From Floccularia luteovirens (lineage: Eukaryota; Basidiomycota; Agaricomycetes; Agaricales; Squamanitaceae), in NCBI GenBank assembly GCA_009739215.1, contig VSJF01000007.1:1054001-1118000 (forward strand): DNA of 64,000 bases, given 5' to 3'. A program made the translations under genes and the position numbers. This document shows positions 50,915-64,000 of this stretch, piece after piece; position 1 is the stretch's first letter, and every line of letters begins with the position of its first letter. Under the pieces are notes generated by a model that had not been told where the DNA came from, did no database searches, and was given only the letters and a program-made list of their open reading frames with translations.

Positions 50915-51235
50915 AGAACACATAAACTTTATTAGATTTGTTTTTTAATGAGACAGCTGATGAGTTGTGAATATCAATACCGGGCTGTTTATCCGAGATA
51001 GCCAGCCTGCTGAAAATATAAACTGATACTTTACTCGGCATAATACTGAAGTCTACTTCTACGATGTTTCACTTGGTGTGGAGGTAATATAATTTATAGC
51101 TTCTTTATCACTGCTCCTTGGCAGTTTATCATAATGTGATTCATCGGTGAGCGCACCATCTTTCGAATTATCGCTCGTATGGAAATAGGAGCCGGCGTAG
51201 ACATGATGGGGGTCCATAAGTCGACTTCCCATGCA
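50915..51235. other. Intergenic, convergent 3' ends
   Basis: 321 bp between UBX and Uba4 stops; AT-rich, no gene seen. Confidence 0.45.
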
Positions 51236-52768
51236 TCAATAAATTGGAAAATTAGTATCAACCTGCTTCGACCAAGCTCTGAGACCACCAATGAGATCTT
51301 GCACTGTAGAGGTCGGACTAACTGCTCTCAATGCCTCTGCTGCGATTTGAGAATCGTTTCCTAGGCGGCATACAACATAAGTGTCTATCTCTGGACTTAT
51401 TGACAAATATTCAGTTGGATTTTCTAGAAGAGTTTTAAGGGGTATATCTATAGAACAAAAGGGTCAGCTTTTCGGTAAGTTACTACTGAAGGGCAACAAA
51501 CTGGTAGAGAGTGGGAGTTGGCAAATCCCAAATTCAACGCTTGGTCTTACGTCGATAATTCGTAGGGGTTTTTCCGAGGAGAGAAGAGTATTAAATTCCT
51601 GGATGCAAGGTTTGTCATTGAATTGTTACTGCCGCAGTTGAAACATACCTGAGCAGTAATTCGCTGCCTTGGGTGGCCTTCGATTAACCCCGATTTTTCC
51701 CAATCTGGGGCTTGTCCTCCACAAAAGTGTGTGTAATCAAAGTTTTTGAAGATATCAGTATGTTTGGCTGCATTATCTGAACTACACGCAGGACATGTAG
51801 GCTTTTTAGAGCGGAGCCTTATGCTTCGGAATGGGGGTGACCCAAGAGCAGAGAATAGAAGCATTGTCGGTTTATAATCTTGATGAGAGTTTGAATACAA
51901 CATAATAGAATGTGAGAGGACAATACTTACCGTTAAGGTTTACTAATATTTTGATCGTTTCCAAAGCTTGCATATTTCCGATGATTCCCGTGACAACACC
52001 CAAGATTCCAGTGTCTTCACAAGATCCTGAAGCCTCTAGTGGAGGGGGCACAGGGAATAGACATCGATAGCAAGGGCCTTCTTTACCCAGATTGTATACA
52101 CACATGTGACCCTCATATTTCTGTGCTGCACCACTGACTAGTGGTTTGCCTAGAGATACTGCAGCATCGGAAAGAAGGTAACGAGTGGGTGCATTGTCTG
52201 TACAGTCTAGAATGATATCGTATGATCCCAATAGGGATAGGGCATTTTCAGAGGTCACGGCTGTTGTCGTAGTTTCTAGAGTGACCGCGCTGTTTATTCT
52301 ACGAAGAAATGAATTGGAAGCGTTGTGAGATGAAAATTATCAATATGTGTACCGTTTGAGACTCTGGGCTGCTGAAATTGCTTTGTACATGCCGATATTC
52401 TCTTCATTGTGCAATATCTGCCGTTGAAGATTAGATAGTTCCACGCGATCATGGTCAATTATTCCAATTCGCCCTGAGACATATATAGTTTATTAATTGT
52501 TAAAATAAACAAGTCTTTGAAATACCAATTCCCGCAGAAACAAGAAATTGCAGAGCAGGACATCCTAGACCTCCTGCACCAACCACAACAACGGAGGCGG
52601 TTTGTAGTTTCAGTTGACCTTTTGCAAGCTGGAGTCATGAAATTGAAAATTTGTGAACTGGGAGAAATGGCTGGTACCAGTCAAGCCGAAACCATCGAGA
52701 ATCATCTGACGGCCATAACGTTGATAATCTTGAAGTGGCAAGGCAAGAGGACCAATGTATGTTGACAT
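51236..52768 (-). CDS. UBA4: Uba4/MOCS3: E1-like activating and rhodanese enzyme
   Basis: About seven exons. The N-terminal half is the ThiF/MoeB fold: [35 protein letters not shown] (ATP site), [34 protein letters not shown], and the zinc sites CYRC and CPAC. A C-terminal rhodanese domain begins [14 protein letters not shown] and carries the active-site loop [16 protein letters not shown], whose Cys takes the persulfide. Uba4 activates Urm1 for tRNA wobble-uridine thiolation and protein urmylation in the cytosol, and serves molybdenum cofactor synthesis in many eukaryotes. I take the start at [12 protein letters not shown]; two ATGs upstream in frame (to 52819) would add 17 hydrophobic residues. 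Divergent from APC10. Confidence 0.93.
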
Positions 52769-52876
52769 AGTATTACTCAATAAGTATACTAGTGGGTGAC
52801 AGAATAAATTGGTCATCACAATATGTCACGGTCCGGGTCGGAAGGAAATAAACATAAACTTTGTCTCCGTAGTGTC

Positions 52877-53678
52877 ATGTCGGATACTCCAGACGATGGA
52901 ACATCACTAAACGATTCTGGTAGGTTAACAAGTAGTCGTGCGTGAAATCAACTCATTTTTCGTTTGTCCGGACCGATTAGTGCAAAAGCCACCCGTATTA
53001 CCATGGCCTGATATCTCATCTCGCGCGAAATGGTCCGTTTCATCATTCAAGTTTGGTTTTGGGGCTGAATGCCTGAGGGATGATGACCCAGATACATTTT
53101 GGCAGTGGGTACTTGATGTATTGCATTTCGTCTGTCCTCATACGCCAGACAGTTCAGATGGGCCACAGCCACATTTTATAACAGTTGAATTTCCCCGGAA
53201 AGTAGCGATACAGGTGAGCCCTAATATCTCACTTTGTTGTTTGACTTCAATAACACCATAACACCGGAAGAAAATTAGTATCTACTTGAGTTTTCCTCTG
53301 GATGACTCCTACACGCCATCTACCCTTGCAATACGTGCTGGTACGGGTCCTAGTGATCTTCAGGACGTGCGAGTGGTCGCTTTGGATAAACCTGACGGCT
53401 GGATTACCTTTGATGTTTCTTCGGAACAAAATGACGATGGTGATGGCCTGAACCCTGTTTATGCTTACGTTCTCCAAATAATAATCATCGCGAACCACAT
53501 GAGTGGCAAGGACACCCATGTACGAGGTCTTCGTGTTCTGGGTCCTATCGAGTCAGTTGGTATGCTCGTTTTAGTGATTTTCTGCGTTGCTAAAGATACA
53601 TTTAGGGAGAAAGTCTCAGACGAAGATCCCTTTCCCTTCGTCTCACCGAAGTACAAGATGTATGAATGTATTCGTTAG
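52877..53678 (+). CDS. APC10: Anaphase-promoting complex subunit 10 (APC10/Doc1)
   Basis: Five exons (52877-52919, 52981-53104, 53153-53213, 53271-53551, 53606-53678) give 193 residues, typical of the family. The DOC domain starts AKWSVSSFKFGFGAECLRDD then PDTFWHSDGPQPHFITVEF across a splice junction, with KISIYLSFPLDDSYTPSTL and THVRGLRVLGP later. The protein ends ECIR; the final Ile-Arg is the tail that docks on TPR subunits of the APC/C. The DOC fold helps bind degron-bearing substrates for ubiquitylation in mitosis. Starts are about 108 bp from Uba4. Confidence 0.95.
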
Positions 53679-53768
53679 TGTTTCGTGGACCACATAAGTT
53701 ACAATTCATATATTATTATAAACTTCTATACAAACATGACAAATATTATAACAAAATATAGTTACAGG

Positions 53769-56700
53769 TCATTTTGAATGGTGAATTTCCGGATATGAAT
53801 AAATAGAAGTCTGGTTTTGACTCTCATTGAAACGCGGACCAACACGATTATCAAACATTGGATTATACGTAGTTTTCATAGGCGGCTCGTGTCTTGGGTT
53901 GTGTGTGGGGTTGTATCCATTCGGGGAAGCGACTGTGGGGGTGGAGATGTTCCAGACAGGCTGCAAAGAGGGGTGGTTATTGTTAACTTTATCTGTATGG
54001 TGGATCAGTGATCCAACTTGTGGTCTAGACGAAGGTTGTCCAATGCTTCTACGAGCCAGGTTAGATGGGAAGTAGTTGTAATTGCCTGGAATAGGGGGCT
54101 GTACATAGGCATTTGCCTGTGCATGCGGTAGATAGGGGTTATGAGAAGGATGGGGGTGTTTCGATGTCGAGGTTCCATTCTCATGAGGCTGGTAATGACT
54201 GAAGGAAATGGCACCATGTGGTGTTGGGGGGTATGGGTGTTGCAAATGTTGATATGGAGGAGAATTAACGGAATGGAATCTTGCAATGTGCTCCAAAGGA
54301 TAACTTGGCAGAGGATGGGTACGTTCGAAAGGGATACTTCCCCTTGGAAGGTTTAAAGTCTCACGTGGATTAGCACTATCCTTGGAGAGGCATTTTTTAC
54401 AGAAGAATTCCACTGTGTCCCAATCTCGCTTCGGAAGCCTGGCATTTTGATTATGTTTGTCATGGCAGTATATGTGTTGCCATTTGGCGCATTTACCACA
54501 TGACATCATGGGAGTTCCGTCGTCCTTGAAGAGATGGCCGTGTAAGTTATTGCGCTGCTGATGGAGTCTGTTACGTACAACGTTAATCCCGCGTCGATGG
54601 CAAATTTCACAATCCAATTCCCAATCTTCGCCAAGTGGTGTACGTGGTCCATTTGAGGATTCGTTGTTGTTCTTGGTAGAGTAGGGCCTGAGTTCATCTG
54701 GTGTCGCCGAATGGTTGACCTGCTCAGCCTGACTGACTTCAGGGCTAATACCAAGTATGAGTTGAAAAAATTCGAGGTCAATGGTCAATGTGAGCGAACC
54801 TCTCAGATGTCTTTCTTCTAGATGCTTCTCGAGTCTCCCTTCCTTTACGTCTTTGCTCACGCGCCAACTCTCTTTTGATCCTGTCAGCCTCTTCCTTCTG
54901 TAGTCGCGCTTCTAGGCGTCGTGCACGACTCATTTTCTCTGCATCTTCTGCTCGTTTTCTGGCAGCCGCGAGAGCTTCCTCTCTTTCACTCTCTTTGATT
55001 GCAATTCGGGAAGATCTTTTACGATGAACCAAAGCCTCTTGTAGCAGTTGTTTCTTCTCAACCTCCTACTCGAAGCTGTAGTAGGCTTTATATTTGGGAA
55101 GAGTCACTCACCCTTAGTTCCTCAGTTACCATAGGTACAATTTCGTTTGTTAACTTTTTATATAGAGCTTTTTCAGCGTAATGTGTTGCCTTTTCAAACC
55201 GCTCCGCGATGTGTTCCCAATCGTAAAGGGTTACACAAATCTTCATATTACATTAAATCGAATCAAGTCATGGTTTTGGTTGGGGAACACCTACCGTTTC
55301 CCACTCTATAAACCCGCCTTCTCCATTTAGTTCAAGATTTTCATTGAAAGGTTGGTTGGTTGGGACTTGTATTTCTTTGTCTGTGCTGACTTCTGCACCA
55401 CCGCCGTCTAGTGTAGGCTCGGGTTCATCACTCAACTCTGTCAAATCACTAATGCTTTCGTCATCACTCTCGAGGCCCGTTTTTAGTTTGTGAGCTCTTT
55501 GTTTTGTAATTTCTTCGGACCTTGTGGAATTATGTTGGTTCCCATCCAGCCAATCTTCAGGAACTGTCTGCCATTCTGTGTCTTGAGTACCTCGTAAGCG
55601 AGCACTCATGCGCGTTCCACATGGCCTTGTTGGTTTTCTGGTGTTATTATCAATTCGTTCGCCAGAAGTACTCCCTATTCGTGACTTTTCTTGAGTGGCC
55701 ATGAAATTTGCTTCTCTATTTATTCTTGCCAATTCTTTTGCCTGAGCATCCAATTTGATTTTGGCTTGTTCCTTTGCTGCCCGCGTTCGAGAACCGGTTT
55801 TCGATGTCGTTTTGGTATTCGCGACCGACTTTGGTTTCGGATCTTCCTGCACCTTGCGTCGTTTTGTAGTAGACACAAGGGATTTTCGTGGTTTGTCACG
55901 CTCGAAATTGTTATTGTTTATTTTTCGTTTTAGTTTTTTCGGTTTCGGAGGGGTACGTTGGATCCAAAGTCTGTTTTCTAAAAATGATGTTATAAATTAA
56001 ACAGTTGACCGCGTAGGTGAAACTTTACCGCCGATCAACCAGTATGCATTACATTGACTATCATAACCGATGGGTTCAATGCGCTGCCTAATATTAAACA
56101 AGAGTGACACGTTGAAAATGAGGAGAACTGACCCATGAAGCAGTTTCATCATCGCTCTTCATTAGAGACCTCAATCTCATTGGATTGTGGAATTGCCACT
56201 CTGTAAGGCTATGTAAAGAGTCGAGCTTGACGAGCATGGGAAGATCACGCCAGTCGATCGAATCTCCTTTCTCCATAAAATCCTTGGTCGCAGTGTCAGT
56301 TTCAGCCTCCTCTCCTCTCTGTGAGGAAATTTCCAGCAGATTTTCGTCCTTCTGATCTGGCACTGACATACCCCGAATCAAATTTAATGCACATTCAAGA
56401 GATTGATGTTTGCATACCAGAATCCAAATGTTTGTCGGAAGGAGGGGAACTGGAGCGGTCATCAATCTTCTTGACAGGTTCTGCACCCAATGGATTAGCT
56501 TTAGGATCGCGCTTCCAGTATTGCTTTCGTAGCGCTATTTGCCACCTGTCGATATCAAATATATTTATATAGATCAATCATTCGTAGGGGTGTTGTTCAC
56601 TTACGAGACTTTTCGGTCATACGACAGCGTATACAACAATCGTTGTACAACTCGGGGCAACACGTTGTTGGTTCCTGCTACTAGATCATTTTCAATGTCC

Positions 56701-56917
56701 TGAGGAAATGGTTGAATATGATTGGTTAAATATGTTGCAAAGTGCTTACAACCAAGCTGACATCATTCATTGCAAAAAGGTGGAAGAAGGTAAAGAAGAA
56801 CTGGCTGAATGCAGCCCACTTCCATTGTGTTCGGAGGGTAGTGACCTCGGCTGGGGGAGGAGAGGGTTGCGGCGTAAAGGTTAACGCGGTCGCACGAGTG
56901 GTGGGGTGGCGGGGCAT
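53769..56917 (-). CDS. DDT-WHIM-PHD chromatin protein
   Basis: About nine exons, all in phase, encode roughly 850-900 residues. The N-terminal region (WKWAAFSQFFFTFFHLF, then DVSLVDIENDLVAGT) is DDT-like. After a charged linker comes a WHIM/WSD-type block: RIEPIGYDSQCNAYWLIGENRLW. The middle is rich in Lys/Arg/Glu with long helices (ARLQKEEADRIKRELAREQRR). Near the C-terminus a PHD-like zinc finger shows CEICHRRG, MMSCGKCAKWQHIYCHDKH and FFCKKC. The tail is Pro/His/Asn/Tyr-rich. This order resembles ISWI-complex or Rsf1/Cecr2-type subunits that read histones; the specific complex is inference. The PHD part might be taken for a separate gene, but splice phase links it. Confidence 0.8.
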
Positions 56918-57600
56918 CCAGTAAAGAGTGAATTGAATATCAATAAATCAACGGAAAGATTCAAACTTCGATAAGTCTGCGTCTGTATAGAGTACAAGCT
57001 ACCTGGCTGGGCTGTAGTTTCGCTTTGGAATACAATTTATGTGCTATATGAGAAAAGCCAGATGGGTAGTGGAGGTAATGGGCGAGATAATGAGAAACAC
57101 ATTACATGTCTGACATGTTGAAAAAACCATGGAGGAAGATTAGGTAAGAATGTACCGATTTGCACAACTGCAGGCTAAGTACATTAATTAGAAAACTCAA
57201 GACTGGAGGAAACACACTGCTGTAAGTAACCTGCTAGATACATGATATAATCATAGCTTGGACAGGGATAGCCAGATCACTTGCTATAAGTACTAGAGTT
57301 CAGTATTCAATTTACTATTATTAGTTTTTCTACTTCATTGGCTAGCTAGTGAGTGGTCTTTGTGAGTAGCTAGAAACATTAGAATTGTCCTTATAAGAGG
57401 TGGTATACACTGACTTCTAAACACTTGTGTTGTTCAGCCACTTCAATTGTAAGTTTTAAATCTTTTGAGAATAAAATAGATAACAGGGTGAGACTTCTTG
57501 GGGGCCACAACATAAATAGTGTAAAACAAGGTAAGAAAGTTGTCGCCTTCAGAGTCAATTGCCGACATTTATCGCTGCTGCTTACCTTGCCAGTCTCACA
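56918..57600. other. Divergent intergenic region
   Basis: 683 bp, AT-rich, between the DDT-PHD gene and eIF4B. It holds the 5' UTR of eIF4B (a C/T-rich stretch precedes the start at 57601). A plus-strand frame at 57425-57772 overlaps the first intron and is not real. Confidence 0.45.
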
Positions 57601-59507
57601 ATGGGTGAAATCTATTTCTTGTCAGTATATATCACCTTTGACTTACCGTTTTTTGGCTATAGCACCAAAAAAGGGAAAAAAGATACCATTGAATGAGTTT
57701 CTGGGAGATAGCAGTAAGTCTCACGTTTCGTTCTCTTTCCTGAATGTACAGTGCTCAACAGTAACCACATAGCTCTCGGATCATGGGCTGATGAAATGGA
57801 TTCTCTTCCCAGCCATCGTGAGTTAGGTTTATATACTTTGTACTCCAATGCTAAGAAAGTTATTCAGCAACGGCACGAAATGAGGAGGAAAAATCTCGCG
57901 GGTCTGACCGCTACGGACGAAGAGACGATCAATTCTCCTCCAGAAGTGGGCTGAGTTTCATACCTTGATATGAACTAATCTAGAATCGTTTGTTGTACAG
58001 ATGATAAAACTTCTGGCCACATGAGAGAAGACATACCAATTCCTAGCCAACCTCCCTATACTGCTTTTATCGGAAATCTCGCATTCGATTTGACCGAATC
58101 TGATTTGGAAACTTTTTTCAGTGGCTCTAAGGTCTGTCTATTCTTCACTCAAATGACATGTAACTTGCAATTTACCCCTTTTATAGACCAAGTCCATCAA
58201 AATCATTAGAGATAGAGATGAAAAACCTAAAGGGTTTGGATATGTCGAATTTGAAGACGTGGAGGCATTAAAGGATGCGCTTGCAAAAAGTGGTTCTGTA
58301 AGTCTTGAACCTATTTTCAAGGACATTTATACTAATCTTTAATAGACATTTTCTGGAAGAACCATACGAATAAGTGTCGCTGAGCCGCGTAAGTCGGTAC
58401 AATCATCGTGAGTTGTCTACTAATTCCATTTGCCCCAGCGAAAGAACGTGGCGGATTCTCTGGTGGGTTGGACGAGGATACTAAATTCGACAATCCATGG
58501 CGGCGAGACGGACCTCTACCAGATGTATCACATTCTCGTGATCCATCTCGTCGCCGACCAGACCGACCCGATAGACCTGAAGGTCCTGCAGCATCAGATG
58601 GAAGTAGCGACTGGCGTGCATCTAGCCGACCTCGACCTGAGCCAGATTCTTCATTCAAACGAAAAGGCTCGGGATTTACAGACAACTTAGCCGGCGCAGC
58701 TGACAAGGAGGAAGTCTGGACCTTGGGAAGCAAGTTTAAACCATCCGGGGATTCGACGGATCGTACGACGACAAGTAGGTTTGGAAGTTTAAGAACTACT
58801 GATGCACCTGCAGCAACTGAAGAAGGGGATTGGAGGGGTAGCAAAACAAAAACAAACGCCCGCGATAGCGTTTCTCGTTAGTCCCTTTCAATTTACATAA
58901 GACTGAACATACTATAATATATCTTACTAAAAGCTGTCTCTACTCCTTCAACGCCTCAGCCGAGTCGGCGCAAGCTCGAGTTACTACCTCGATCTGGAAC
59001 TGCGTCAGTTTCTCCAAGCCCACTATCCTCTCCAAAAATGGGTTCAGCATCTGCAGTTTCAACCGCTTCAAGATCGAACCCGTTTGGAAATGCTAAGTAG
59101 GTATTCTTTTTCAAAATCATATTACGGCATCACAACGTAATTCATCAATTCTCAGGCCAGTGGATGTCAGTGCGAAAGACAAGGAAGTGACAGAACGTCT
59201 TGAAAAAGACCGAGAAGCAAGCAAAGATCGATTAACTATGTCGAGGACAAACTCCCGTAATGCAACTGAGCGACCAGGTACCGGTTCGAGAGCTCCACCT
59301 GCCTTGACAACTCAAACGTCAAATCAATCCACCTCTACCTCGTCACCAATCAGCAACAACATCACCCTAACACCAAACGTCCGACCCAGCCTCAGTTTCG
59401 CTAACGTAGCCGCCAAAAAAGAATCTACCGATGAGAAAAAGATGGAGGGGCATATTACAACGGAAAATGCCAATGTTGACAAAAAAGCAGAAAATAATGT
59501 GTTGTAG
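57601..59507 (+). CDS. Translation initiation factor eIF4B (Tif3-like)
   Basis: About ten exons. The first holds only ATGG; splicing to 57663 gives MAPKKGKKIPLNEFLGDS, the known N-terminus of the fungal family. LGSWADEMDSLP follows, then an RRM with RNP2 AFIGNLAF and RNP1 KGFGYVEF, and FSGRTIRISVAEPPKERGG. The rest is Arg/Asp/Ser/Pro-rich (RRRPDRPDRPEGPAA, EEVWTLGSKFKPSG) with a Lys/Glu C-terminus. eIF4B stimulates the eIF4A helicase on mRNA leaders. Without the 4-nt exon the frame has no good start, so the assignment of that exon is likely but unproven. Confidence 0.9.
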
Positions 59508-59574
59508 AATTTACATCACCCAGATTATAGAAGTAGTTCGATTGTCAAGACTTTGGCAGGGCCACCTCTAATAA

Positions 59575-60779
59575 TCATGCTTTTCTACCTCCTTGTTTAT
59601 TCTTGCGGCCGATTTCTGGATCAATAAACTTCATCCTACCACGACCTAACATAAAATTAGGTGTGTAAGACGCCTAATCTTCATTGAACCAACCTACCTT
59701 TGAGTCGCAATCCAGTATTTTGTTCTTGCTGAAGTTTGTAACTAGCTGTCACCTTTTCTAAGAGCTGTTTTCTTTCTATCTCGAGCCTCTCAGCCTCCTC
59801 TCTTTCAAGACGAGCATCATACTCTTCTTCTGTCTCTTTTGGGGGCATCTCTACGACCTCTGGTGGTGTTTCCTTGCGCCTGCTTTTTGCTTTACGTTGT
59901 CGACGGTCACTGTCGGAGCTATTTGATCTATGACGCCGACGTCGTGATCCTGCACTTTCGACTGTGTTGCTCTTTTGGTCATTTCCTACATTTTTACACA
60001 AATAGCAAGAACCAAGACGAAAACCTCACATACCTTTACGCAATTCAAGTTCTCCACAATTTGAAACAACTATCGGTATAACCGGCCGGTTTTTATCATC
60101 TACAGATATTTCAGCAAGTCGCATAACAACTTCTTGGTACCCTTTGATAACTCTCCCAAAGACCACATGTTTGCCTAGAGGAAATGATTGAGGATAGAAC
60201 CAAACCTCAAGAAATAATGTATATTTGCCATTCAAGTGGGAACAATCCCTCAATGTGATGAAATATTGGGATCCATTCGAGTCAGGACCTTTGTTTGCCA
60301 TACACAATAATCCCTCCGCATCAATGGGTTGAGTAAGATCTTCATCCGCGAAATTTCCGCCGTAGATAGACTCTCCACCTGTTCCATTCCCTTTCACAAT
60401 ATCTAGCATAAAATTAGAATGATTCGTATAGCACAAATTTTCACGGTGTACCTCCCCCTTGTAGCATGAAGTCCTTTATTGACCTATGAATGACAGTGTT
60501 TTTGTAATATAGCGGCTTCCCTGAGGTGGATAGGCCTTTTTCTCCTGTACATAATGCACGAAAGCTGAGATTGCACTAAGCTCTGTAATTCTAAATGCAA
60601 ACAGGGTGTAAAAAGTTCACTTTTCGCAAGTTTTGGGAGCTGATTCGGTGAACAATTCGAAGATGACCCTAGAAAAAAAAAGATCTAACAAAAAAAAACA
60701 CGAAAAGGGGACAATGACTGTACCTGCCAATCTCCTCGGTCTGAACTGAGAAATCAAAGAAAACTCTAGGCCGGGGCAT
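59575..60779 (-). CDS. Nuclear-type cyclophilin, peptidyl-prolyl isomerase with charged tail
   Basis: About seven exons encode roughly 290 residues. The cyclophilin domain is complete: [53 protein letters not shown] (catalytic Arg), and [15 protein letters not shown]. The usual tryptophan before LDGKHVVFG is a His here ([14 protein letters not shown]), as in PPIG-type cyclophilins. The C-terminal 120 residues are Arg/Ser/Glu-rich ([19 protein letters not shown]), pointing to spliceosome or nuclear-speckle location. The intron 60228-60175 begins GCAAAT; sliding along the GGCAAA repeat gives no GT alternative. Role: proline isomerisation in RNA-processing complexes, inferred. Confidence 0.9.
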
Positions 60780-61094
60780 TTAAGTCTTGTAAAAGTAGAA
60801 TGAAGCACAACGTGTTGGTTGATTGTTAGTAATGAATTATATAATCAGAGCCACAATGTTCCCACCAAAGCACAATGCATCATCTCACGATTAAAACATC
60901 GTACACAACTCCGTGAATGATTTCTGGGATAACACAATCCTGACCCCTTTGCATCAAAGTCTCCTTTGTCATTTTTAACTTCTTCCTATACCTGCACGGA
61001 TACCCGGACGGATTATTGCTTTCCTTCCGTTCTCACATATACCAATTATCGACTAGAGCAGACGCGACGAACAATTAGTTACGCGTCGTTTTGT
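60780..61094. other. Divergent intergenic region
   Basis: 315 bp between cyclophilin and Rsr1-like starts. No gene seen. Confidence 0.45.
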
Positions 61095-62064
61095 ATGCGC
61101 CAATTCAACGTAGTTGTCCTTGGAGGTGAATCAATGAACATCACAGCTTTGATATTTCTTGGCTAATCCCCGAGAAGCTGGAGGTGTCGGAAAATCGGCA
61201 CTCACAGGTAACTTCATTGACACAATGATGTTATTGTAAAACCTGATGCTTTATGACTAGTGCGATTCGTGCGCGATATTTTTCTGGAGAACTATGACCC
61301 AACAATTGAAGGTAAATTCAGTAGATTTTTTTCTCACACAACACTCAACAATATTGCTTCTAGAGGAATATAGGCGCACAGTCATGCTGGATGGCCAACT
61401 ATCCTCGGTAAGCTACTATTTGGTTTTCGGTTCCTTATGTACTCTAAAGGGTTCCCTTTTGTCATATCTATTTGGCATCGCCATTGGGCTACACAGCTCG
61501 AAGTCTTGGATACCGCCGGTGCTGAGCAGTTCACGTCTTTAAACGAGGTCTACATAAAGGTAGTGATTTCACGAACAAGGCATTTTGATTGTTTCCAACG
61601 TCTTGCTCCCTTCCATAAAGTCCAGCGGTGGCTTTGTTCTAGTATTCAGGTATTACATCTGTATTTTGTATTACAGGATGTGCTTGATGAATATTCTTAG
61701 TCTTACCCAAGAAGCAAGTTTGAACGAGGTGGATAACTTACGGAAGCAAATATACAGTATTAAAGGGGGAAACAATGTCAGTGATCCATCATATTTTCAC
61801 ACAACTTACATATCAAGTATTTTTTAATAGAAAATACCGATTGTAATTGTGGGTACAAAGTTGGATCTTGTGAACGAGCGGGAGGTGCACAGAAATACTA
61901 TTCAATCACTTGCTAGCCAGTGGGAACTGCCATTTTACGAAACATCTGCCAAACGGAATTGGCATGTTGCTGATGTCTTTGAAGACCTGCTCAAGCAGAT
62001 GCGCAATCACTATCCCGAAGGTGCTGCAAAAAAGAAAAGAAAAATTGGTTGTGTCATTATGTAA
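61095..62064 (+). CDS. Ras-family GTPase, Rsr1/Bud1 (Rap)-like
   Basis: About eight short exons encode a small GTPase. G1 is VVLGAGGVGKSALTVRF, split by an intron inside the P-loop. The effector loop is YDPTIEEEYRR, G3 LDTAGAEQF, G4 VGTKLDL (Thr instead of the usual Asn), G5 ETSAKRNW. QEASLNEVDNLRKQIY is typical of Rsr1/Rap. The C-terminus has a KKKRK basic cluster and CVIM, a CaaX box for prenylation. Rsr1 directs polarity and bud or hyphal site choice at the plasma membrane. The group choice (Rsr1 rather than Ras1) rests on G3 and the QEAS region. One exon encoding SSGGFVLVF is only 29 nt. Confidence 0.9.
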
Positions 62065-62319
62065 TGCATGGAACTTTCGCATCATCTAGCAGTTAGCACA
62101 TCTGTATATCTGTATCCCTCCAATATATCCTGATACCCATTCATCTACTCAAATAATTATTAGGAGATCAACATAGCCTTTGGCTAAAGCTATACCGAAT
62201 GTTGCACGCTTATTTGTTTGTATTTGGCCATATAAAATAAAATTTCTACTCCGCCAACATCGCCTCTCTTCCCAAATCATCCACCTTGCTTTCACGTTTT
62301 CTACTTTTCTTATATCTAA

Positions 62320-64000
<1,681 letters not shown>

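Overview
The window reads as nuclear DNA of a filamentous basidiomycete, most likely an Agaricomycete. Genes are packed 100-700 bp apart on both strands and are split by many short introns (mostly 50-65 nt). Recognisable families fit a mushroom-type fungus: a Yck-type casein kinase, an F-box/LRR protein, a Ser/Thr-rich surface protein, an Rsr1 GTPase, Uba4, and a phosphoketolase with acetate kinase. I see no rRNA, tRNA, CRISPR array, intact transposon, operon or prokaryotic signal. Exon models were built by hand from GT/GC-AG sites, reading phase and family resemblance; about 150 introns were inferred. Most models close in frame across all junctions, but none was tested against RNA or a database.

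Layout. 0-6.4 kb: end of a C2-domain ingression-like protein, a Frag1/DRAM/Sfk1 membrane protein, a gene-poor stretch with casein-kinase-like relics, and a DsbA/FrnE-type oxidoreductase. 7.3-11.8 kb: a frame-broken F-box gene and an intact casein kinase 1. 12.4-23.9 kb: 6-phosphofructo-2-kinase/fructose-2,6-bisphosphatase, a small mitochondrial-type protein, an Hst3/4-like sirtuin, and head-to-head phosphoketolase and acetate kinase. 25.6-34.1 kb: a conserved hypothetical protein, delta(14)-sterol reductase, a C2H2 zinc-finger protein and a large YEATS protein. 34.7-45.1 kb: a mucin-like membrane protein, a MARVEL-type four-helix membrane protein, a coiled-coil/poly-proline protein divergent from an MMTAG2-family protein, Obg-like ATPase 1, and a GPI-anchored Ser/Thr-rich protein. 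45.4-56.9 kb: a MED25-like Mediator subunit, a PITH protein, a UBX protein, Uba4, APC10 and a DDT-WHIM-PHD chromatin protein. 57.6-64 kb: eIF4B, a nuclear-type cyclophilin, an Rsr1-like GTPase and the first part of a Dbp2-type DEAD-box helicase that runs to the edge.

How genes may work together. The clearest functional pair is phosphoketolase plus acetate kinase: the first makes acetyl phosphate from sugar phosphates and the second turns it into acetate and ATP. They share a 166-bp divergent promoter. The PFK2/FBPase2 gene, which sets the fructose-2,6-bisphosphate signal at the same fructose-6-phosphate branch point, lies 4.3 kb from the phosphoketolase gene, with a sirtuin and one small gene between. 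The rest is mostly housekeeping (transcription, translation, cell cycle, tRNA thiolation, sterol synthesis).

I did not find a clearly undescribed system. The most unusual sequence-level signals are five apparent GC-AG introns, a 9-nt micro-exon, near-empty first coding exons, an F-box gene with two frame breaks, and casein-kinase relics upstream of the intact kinase.
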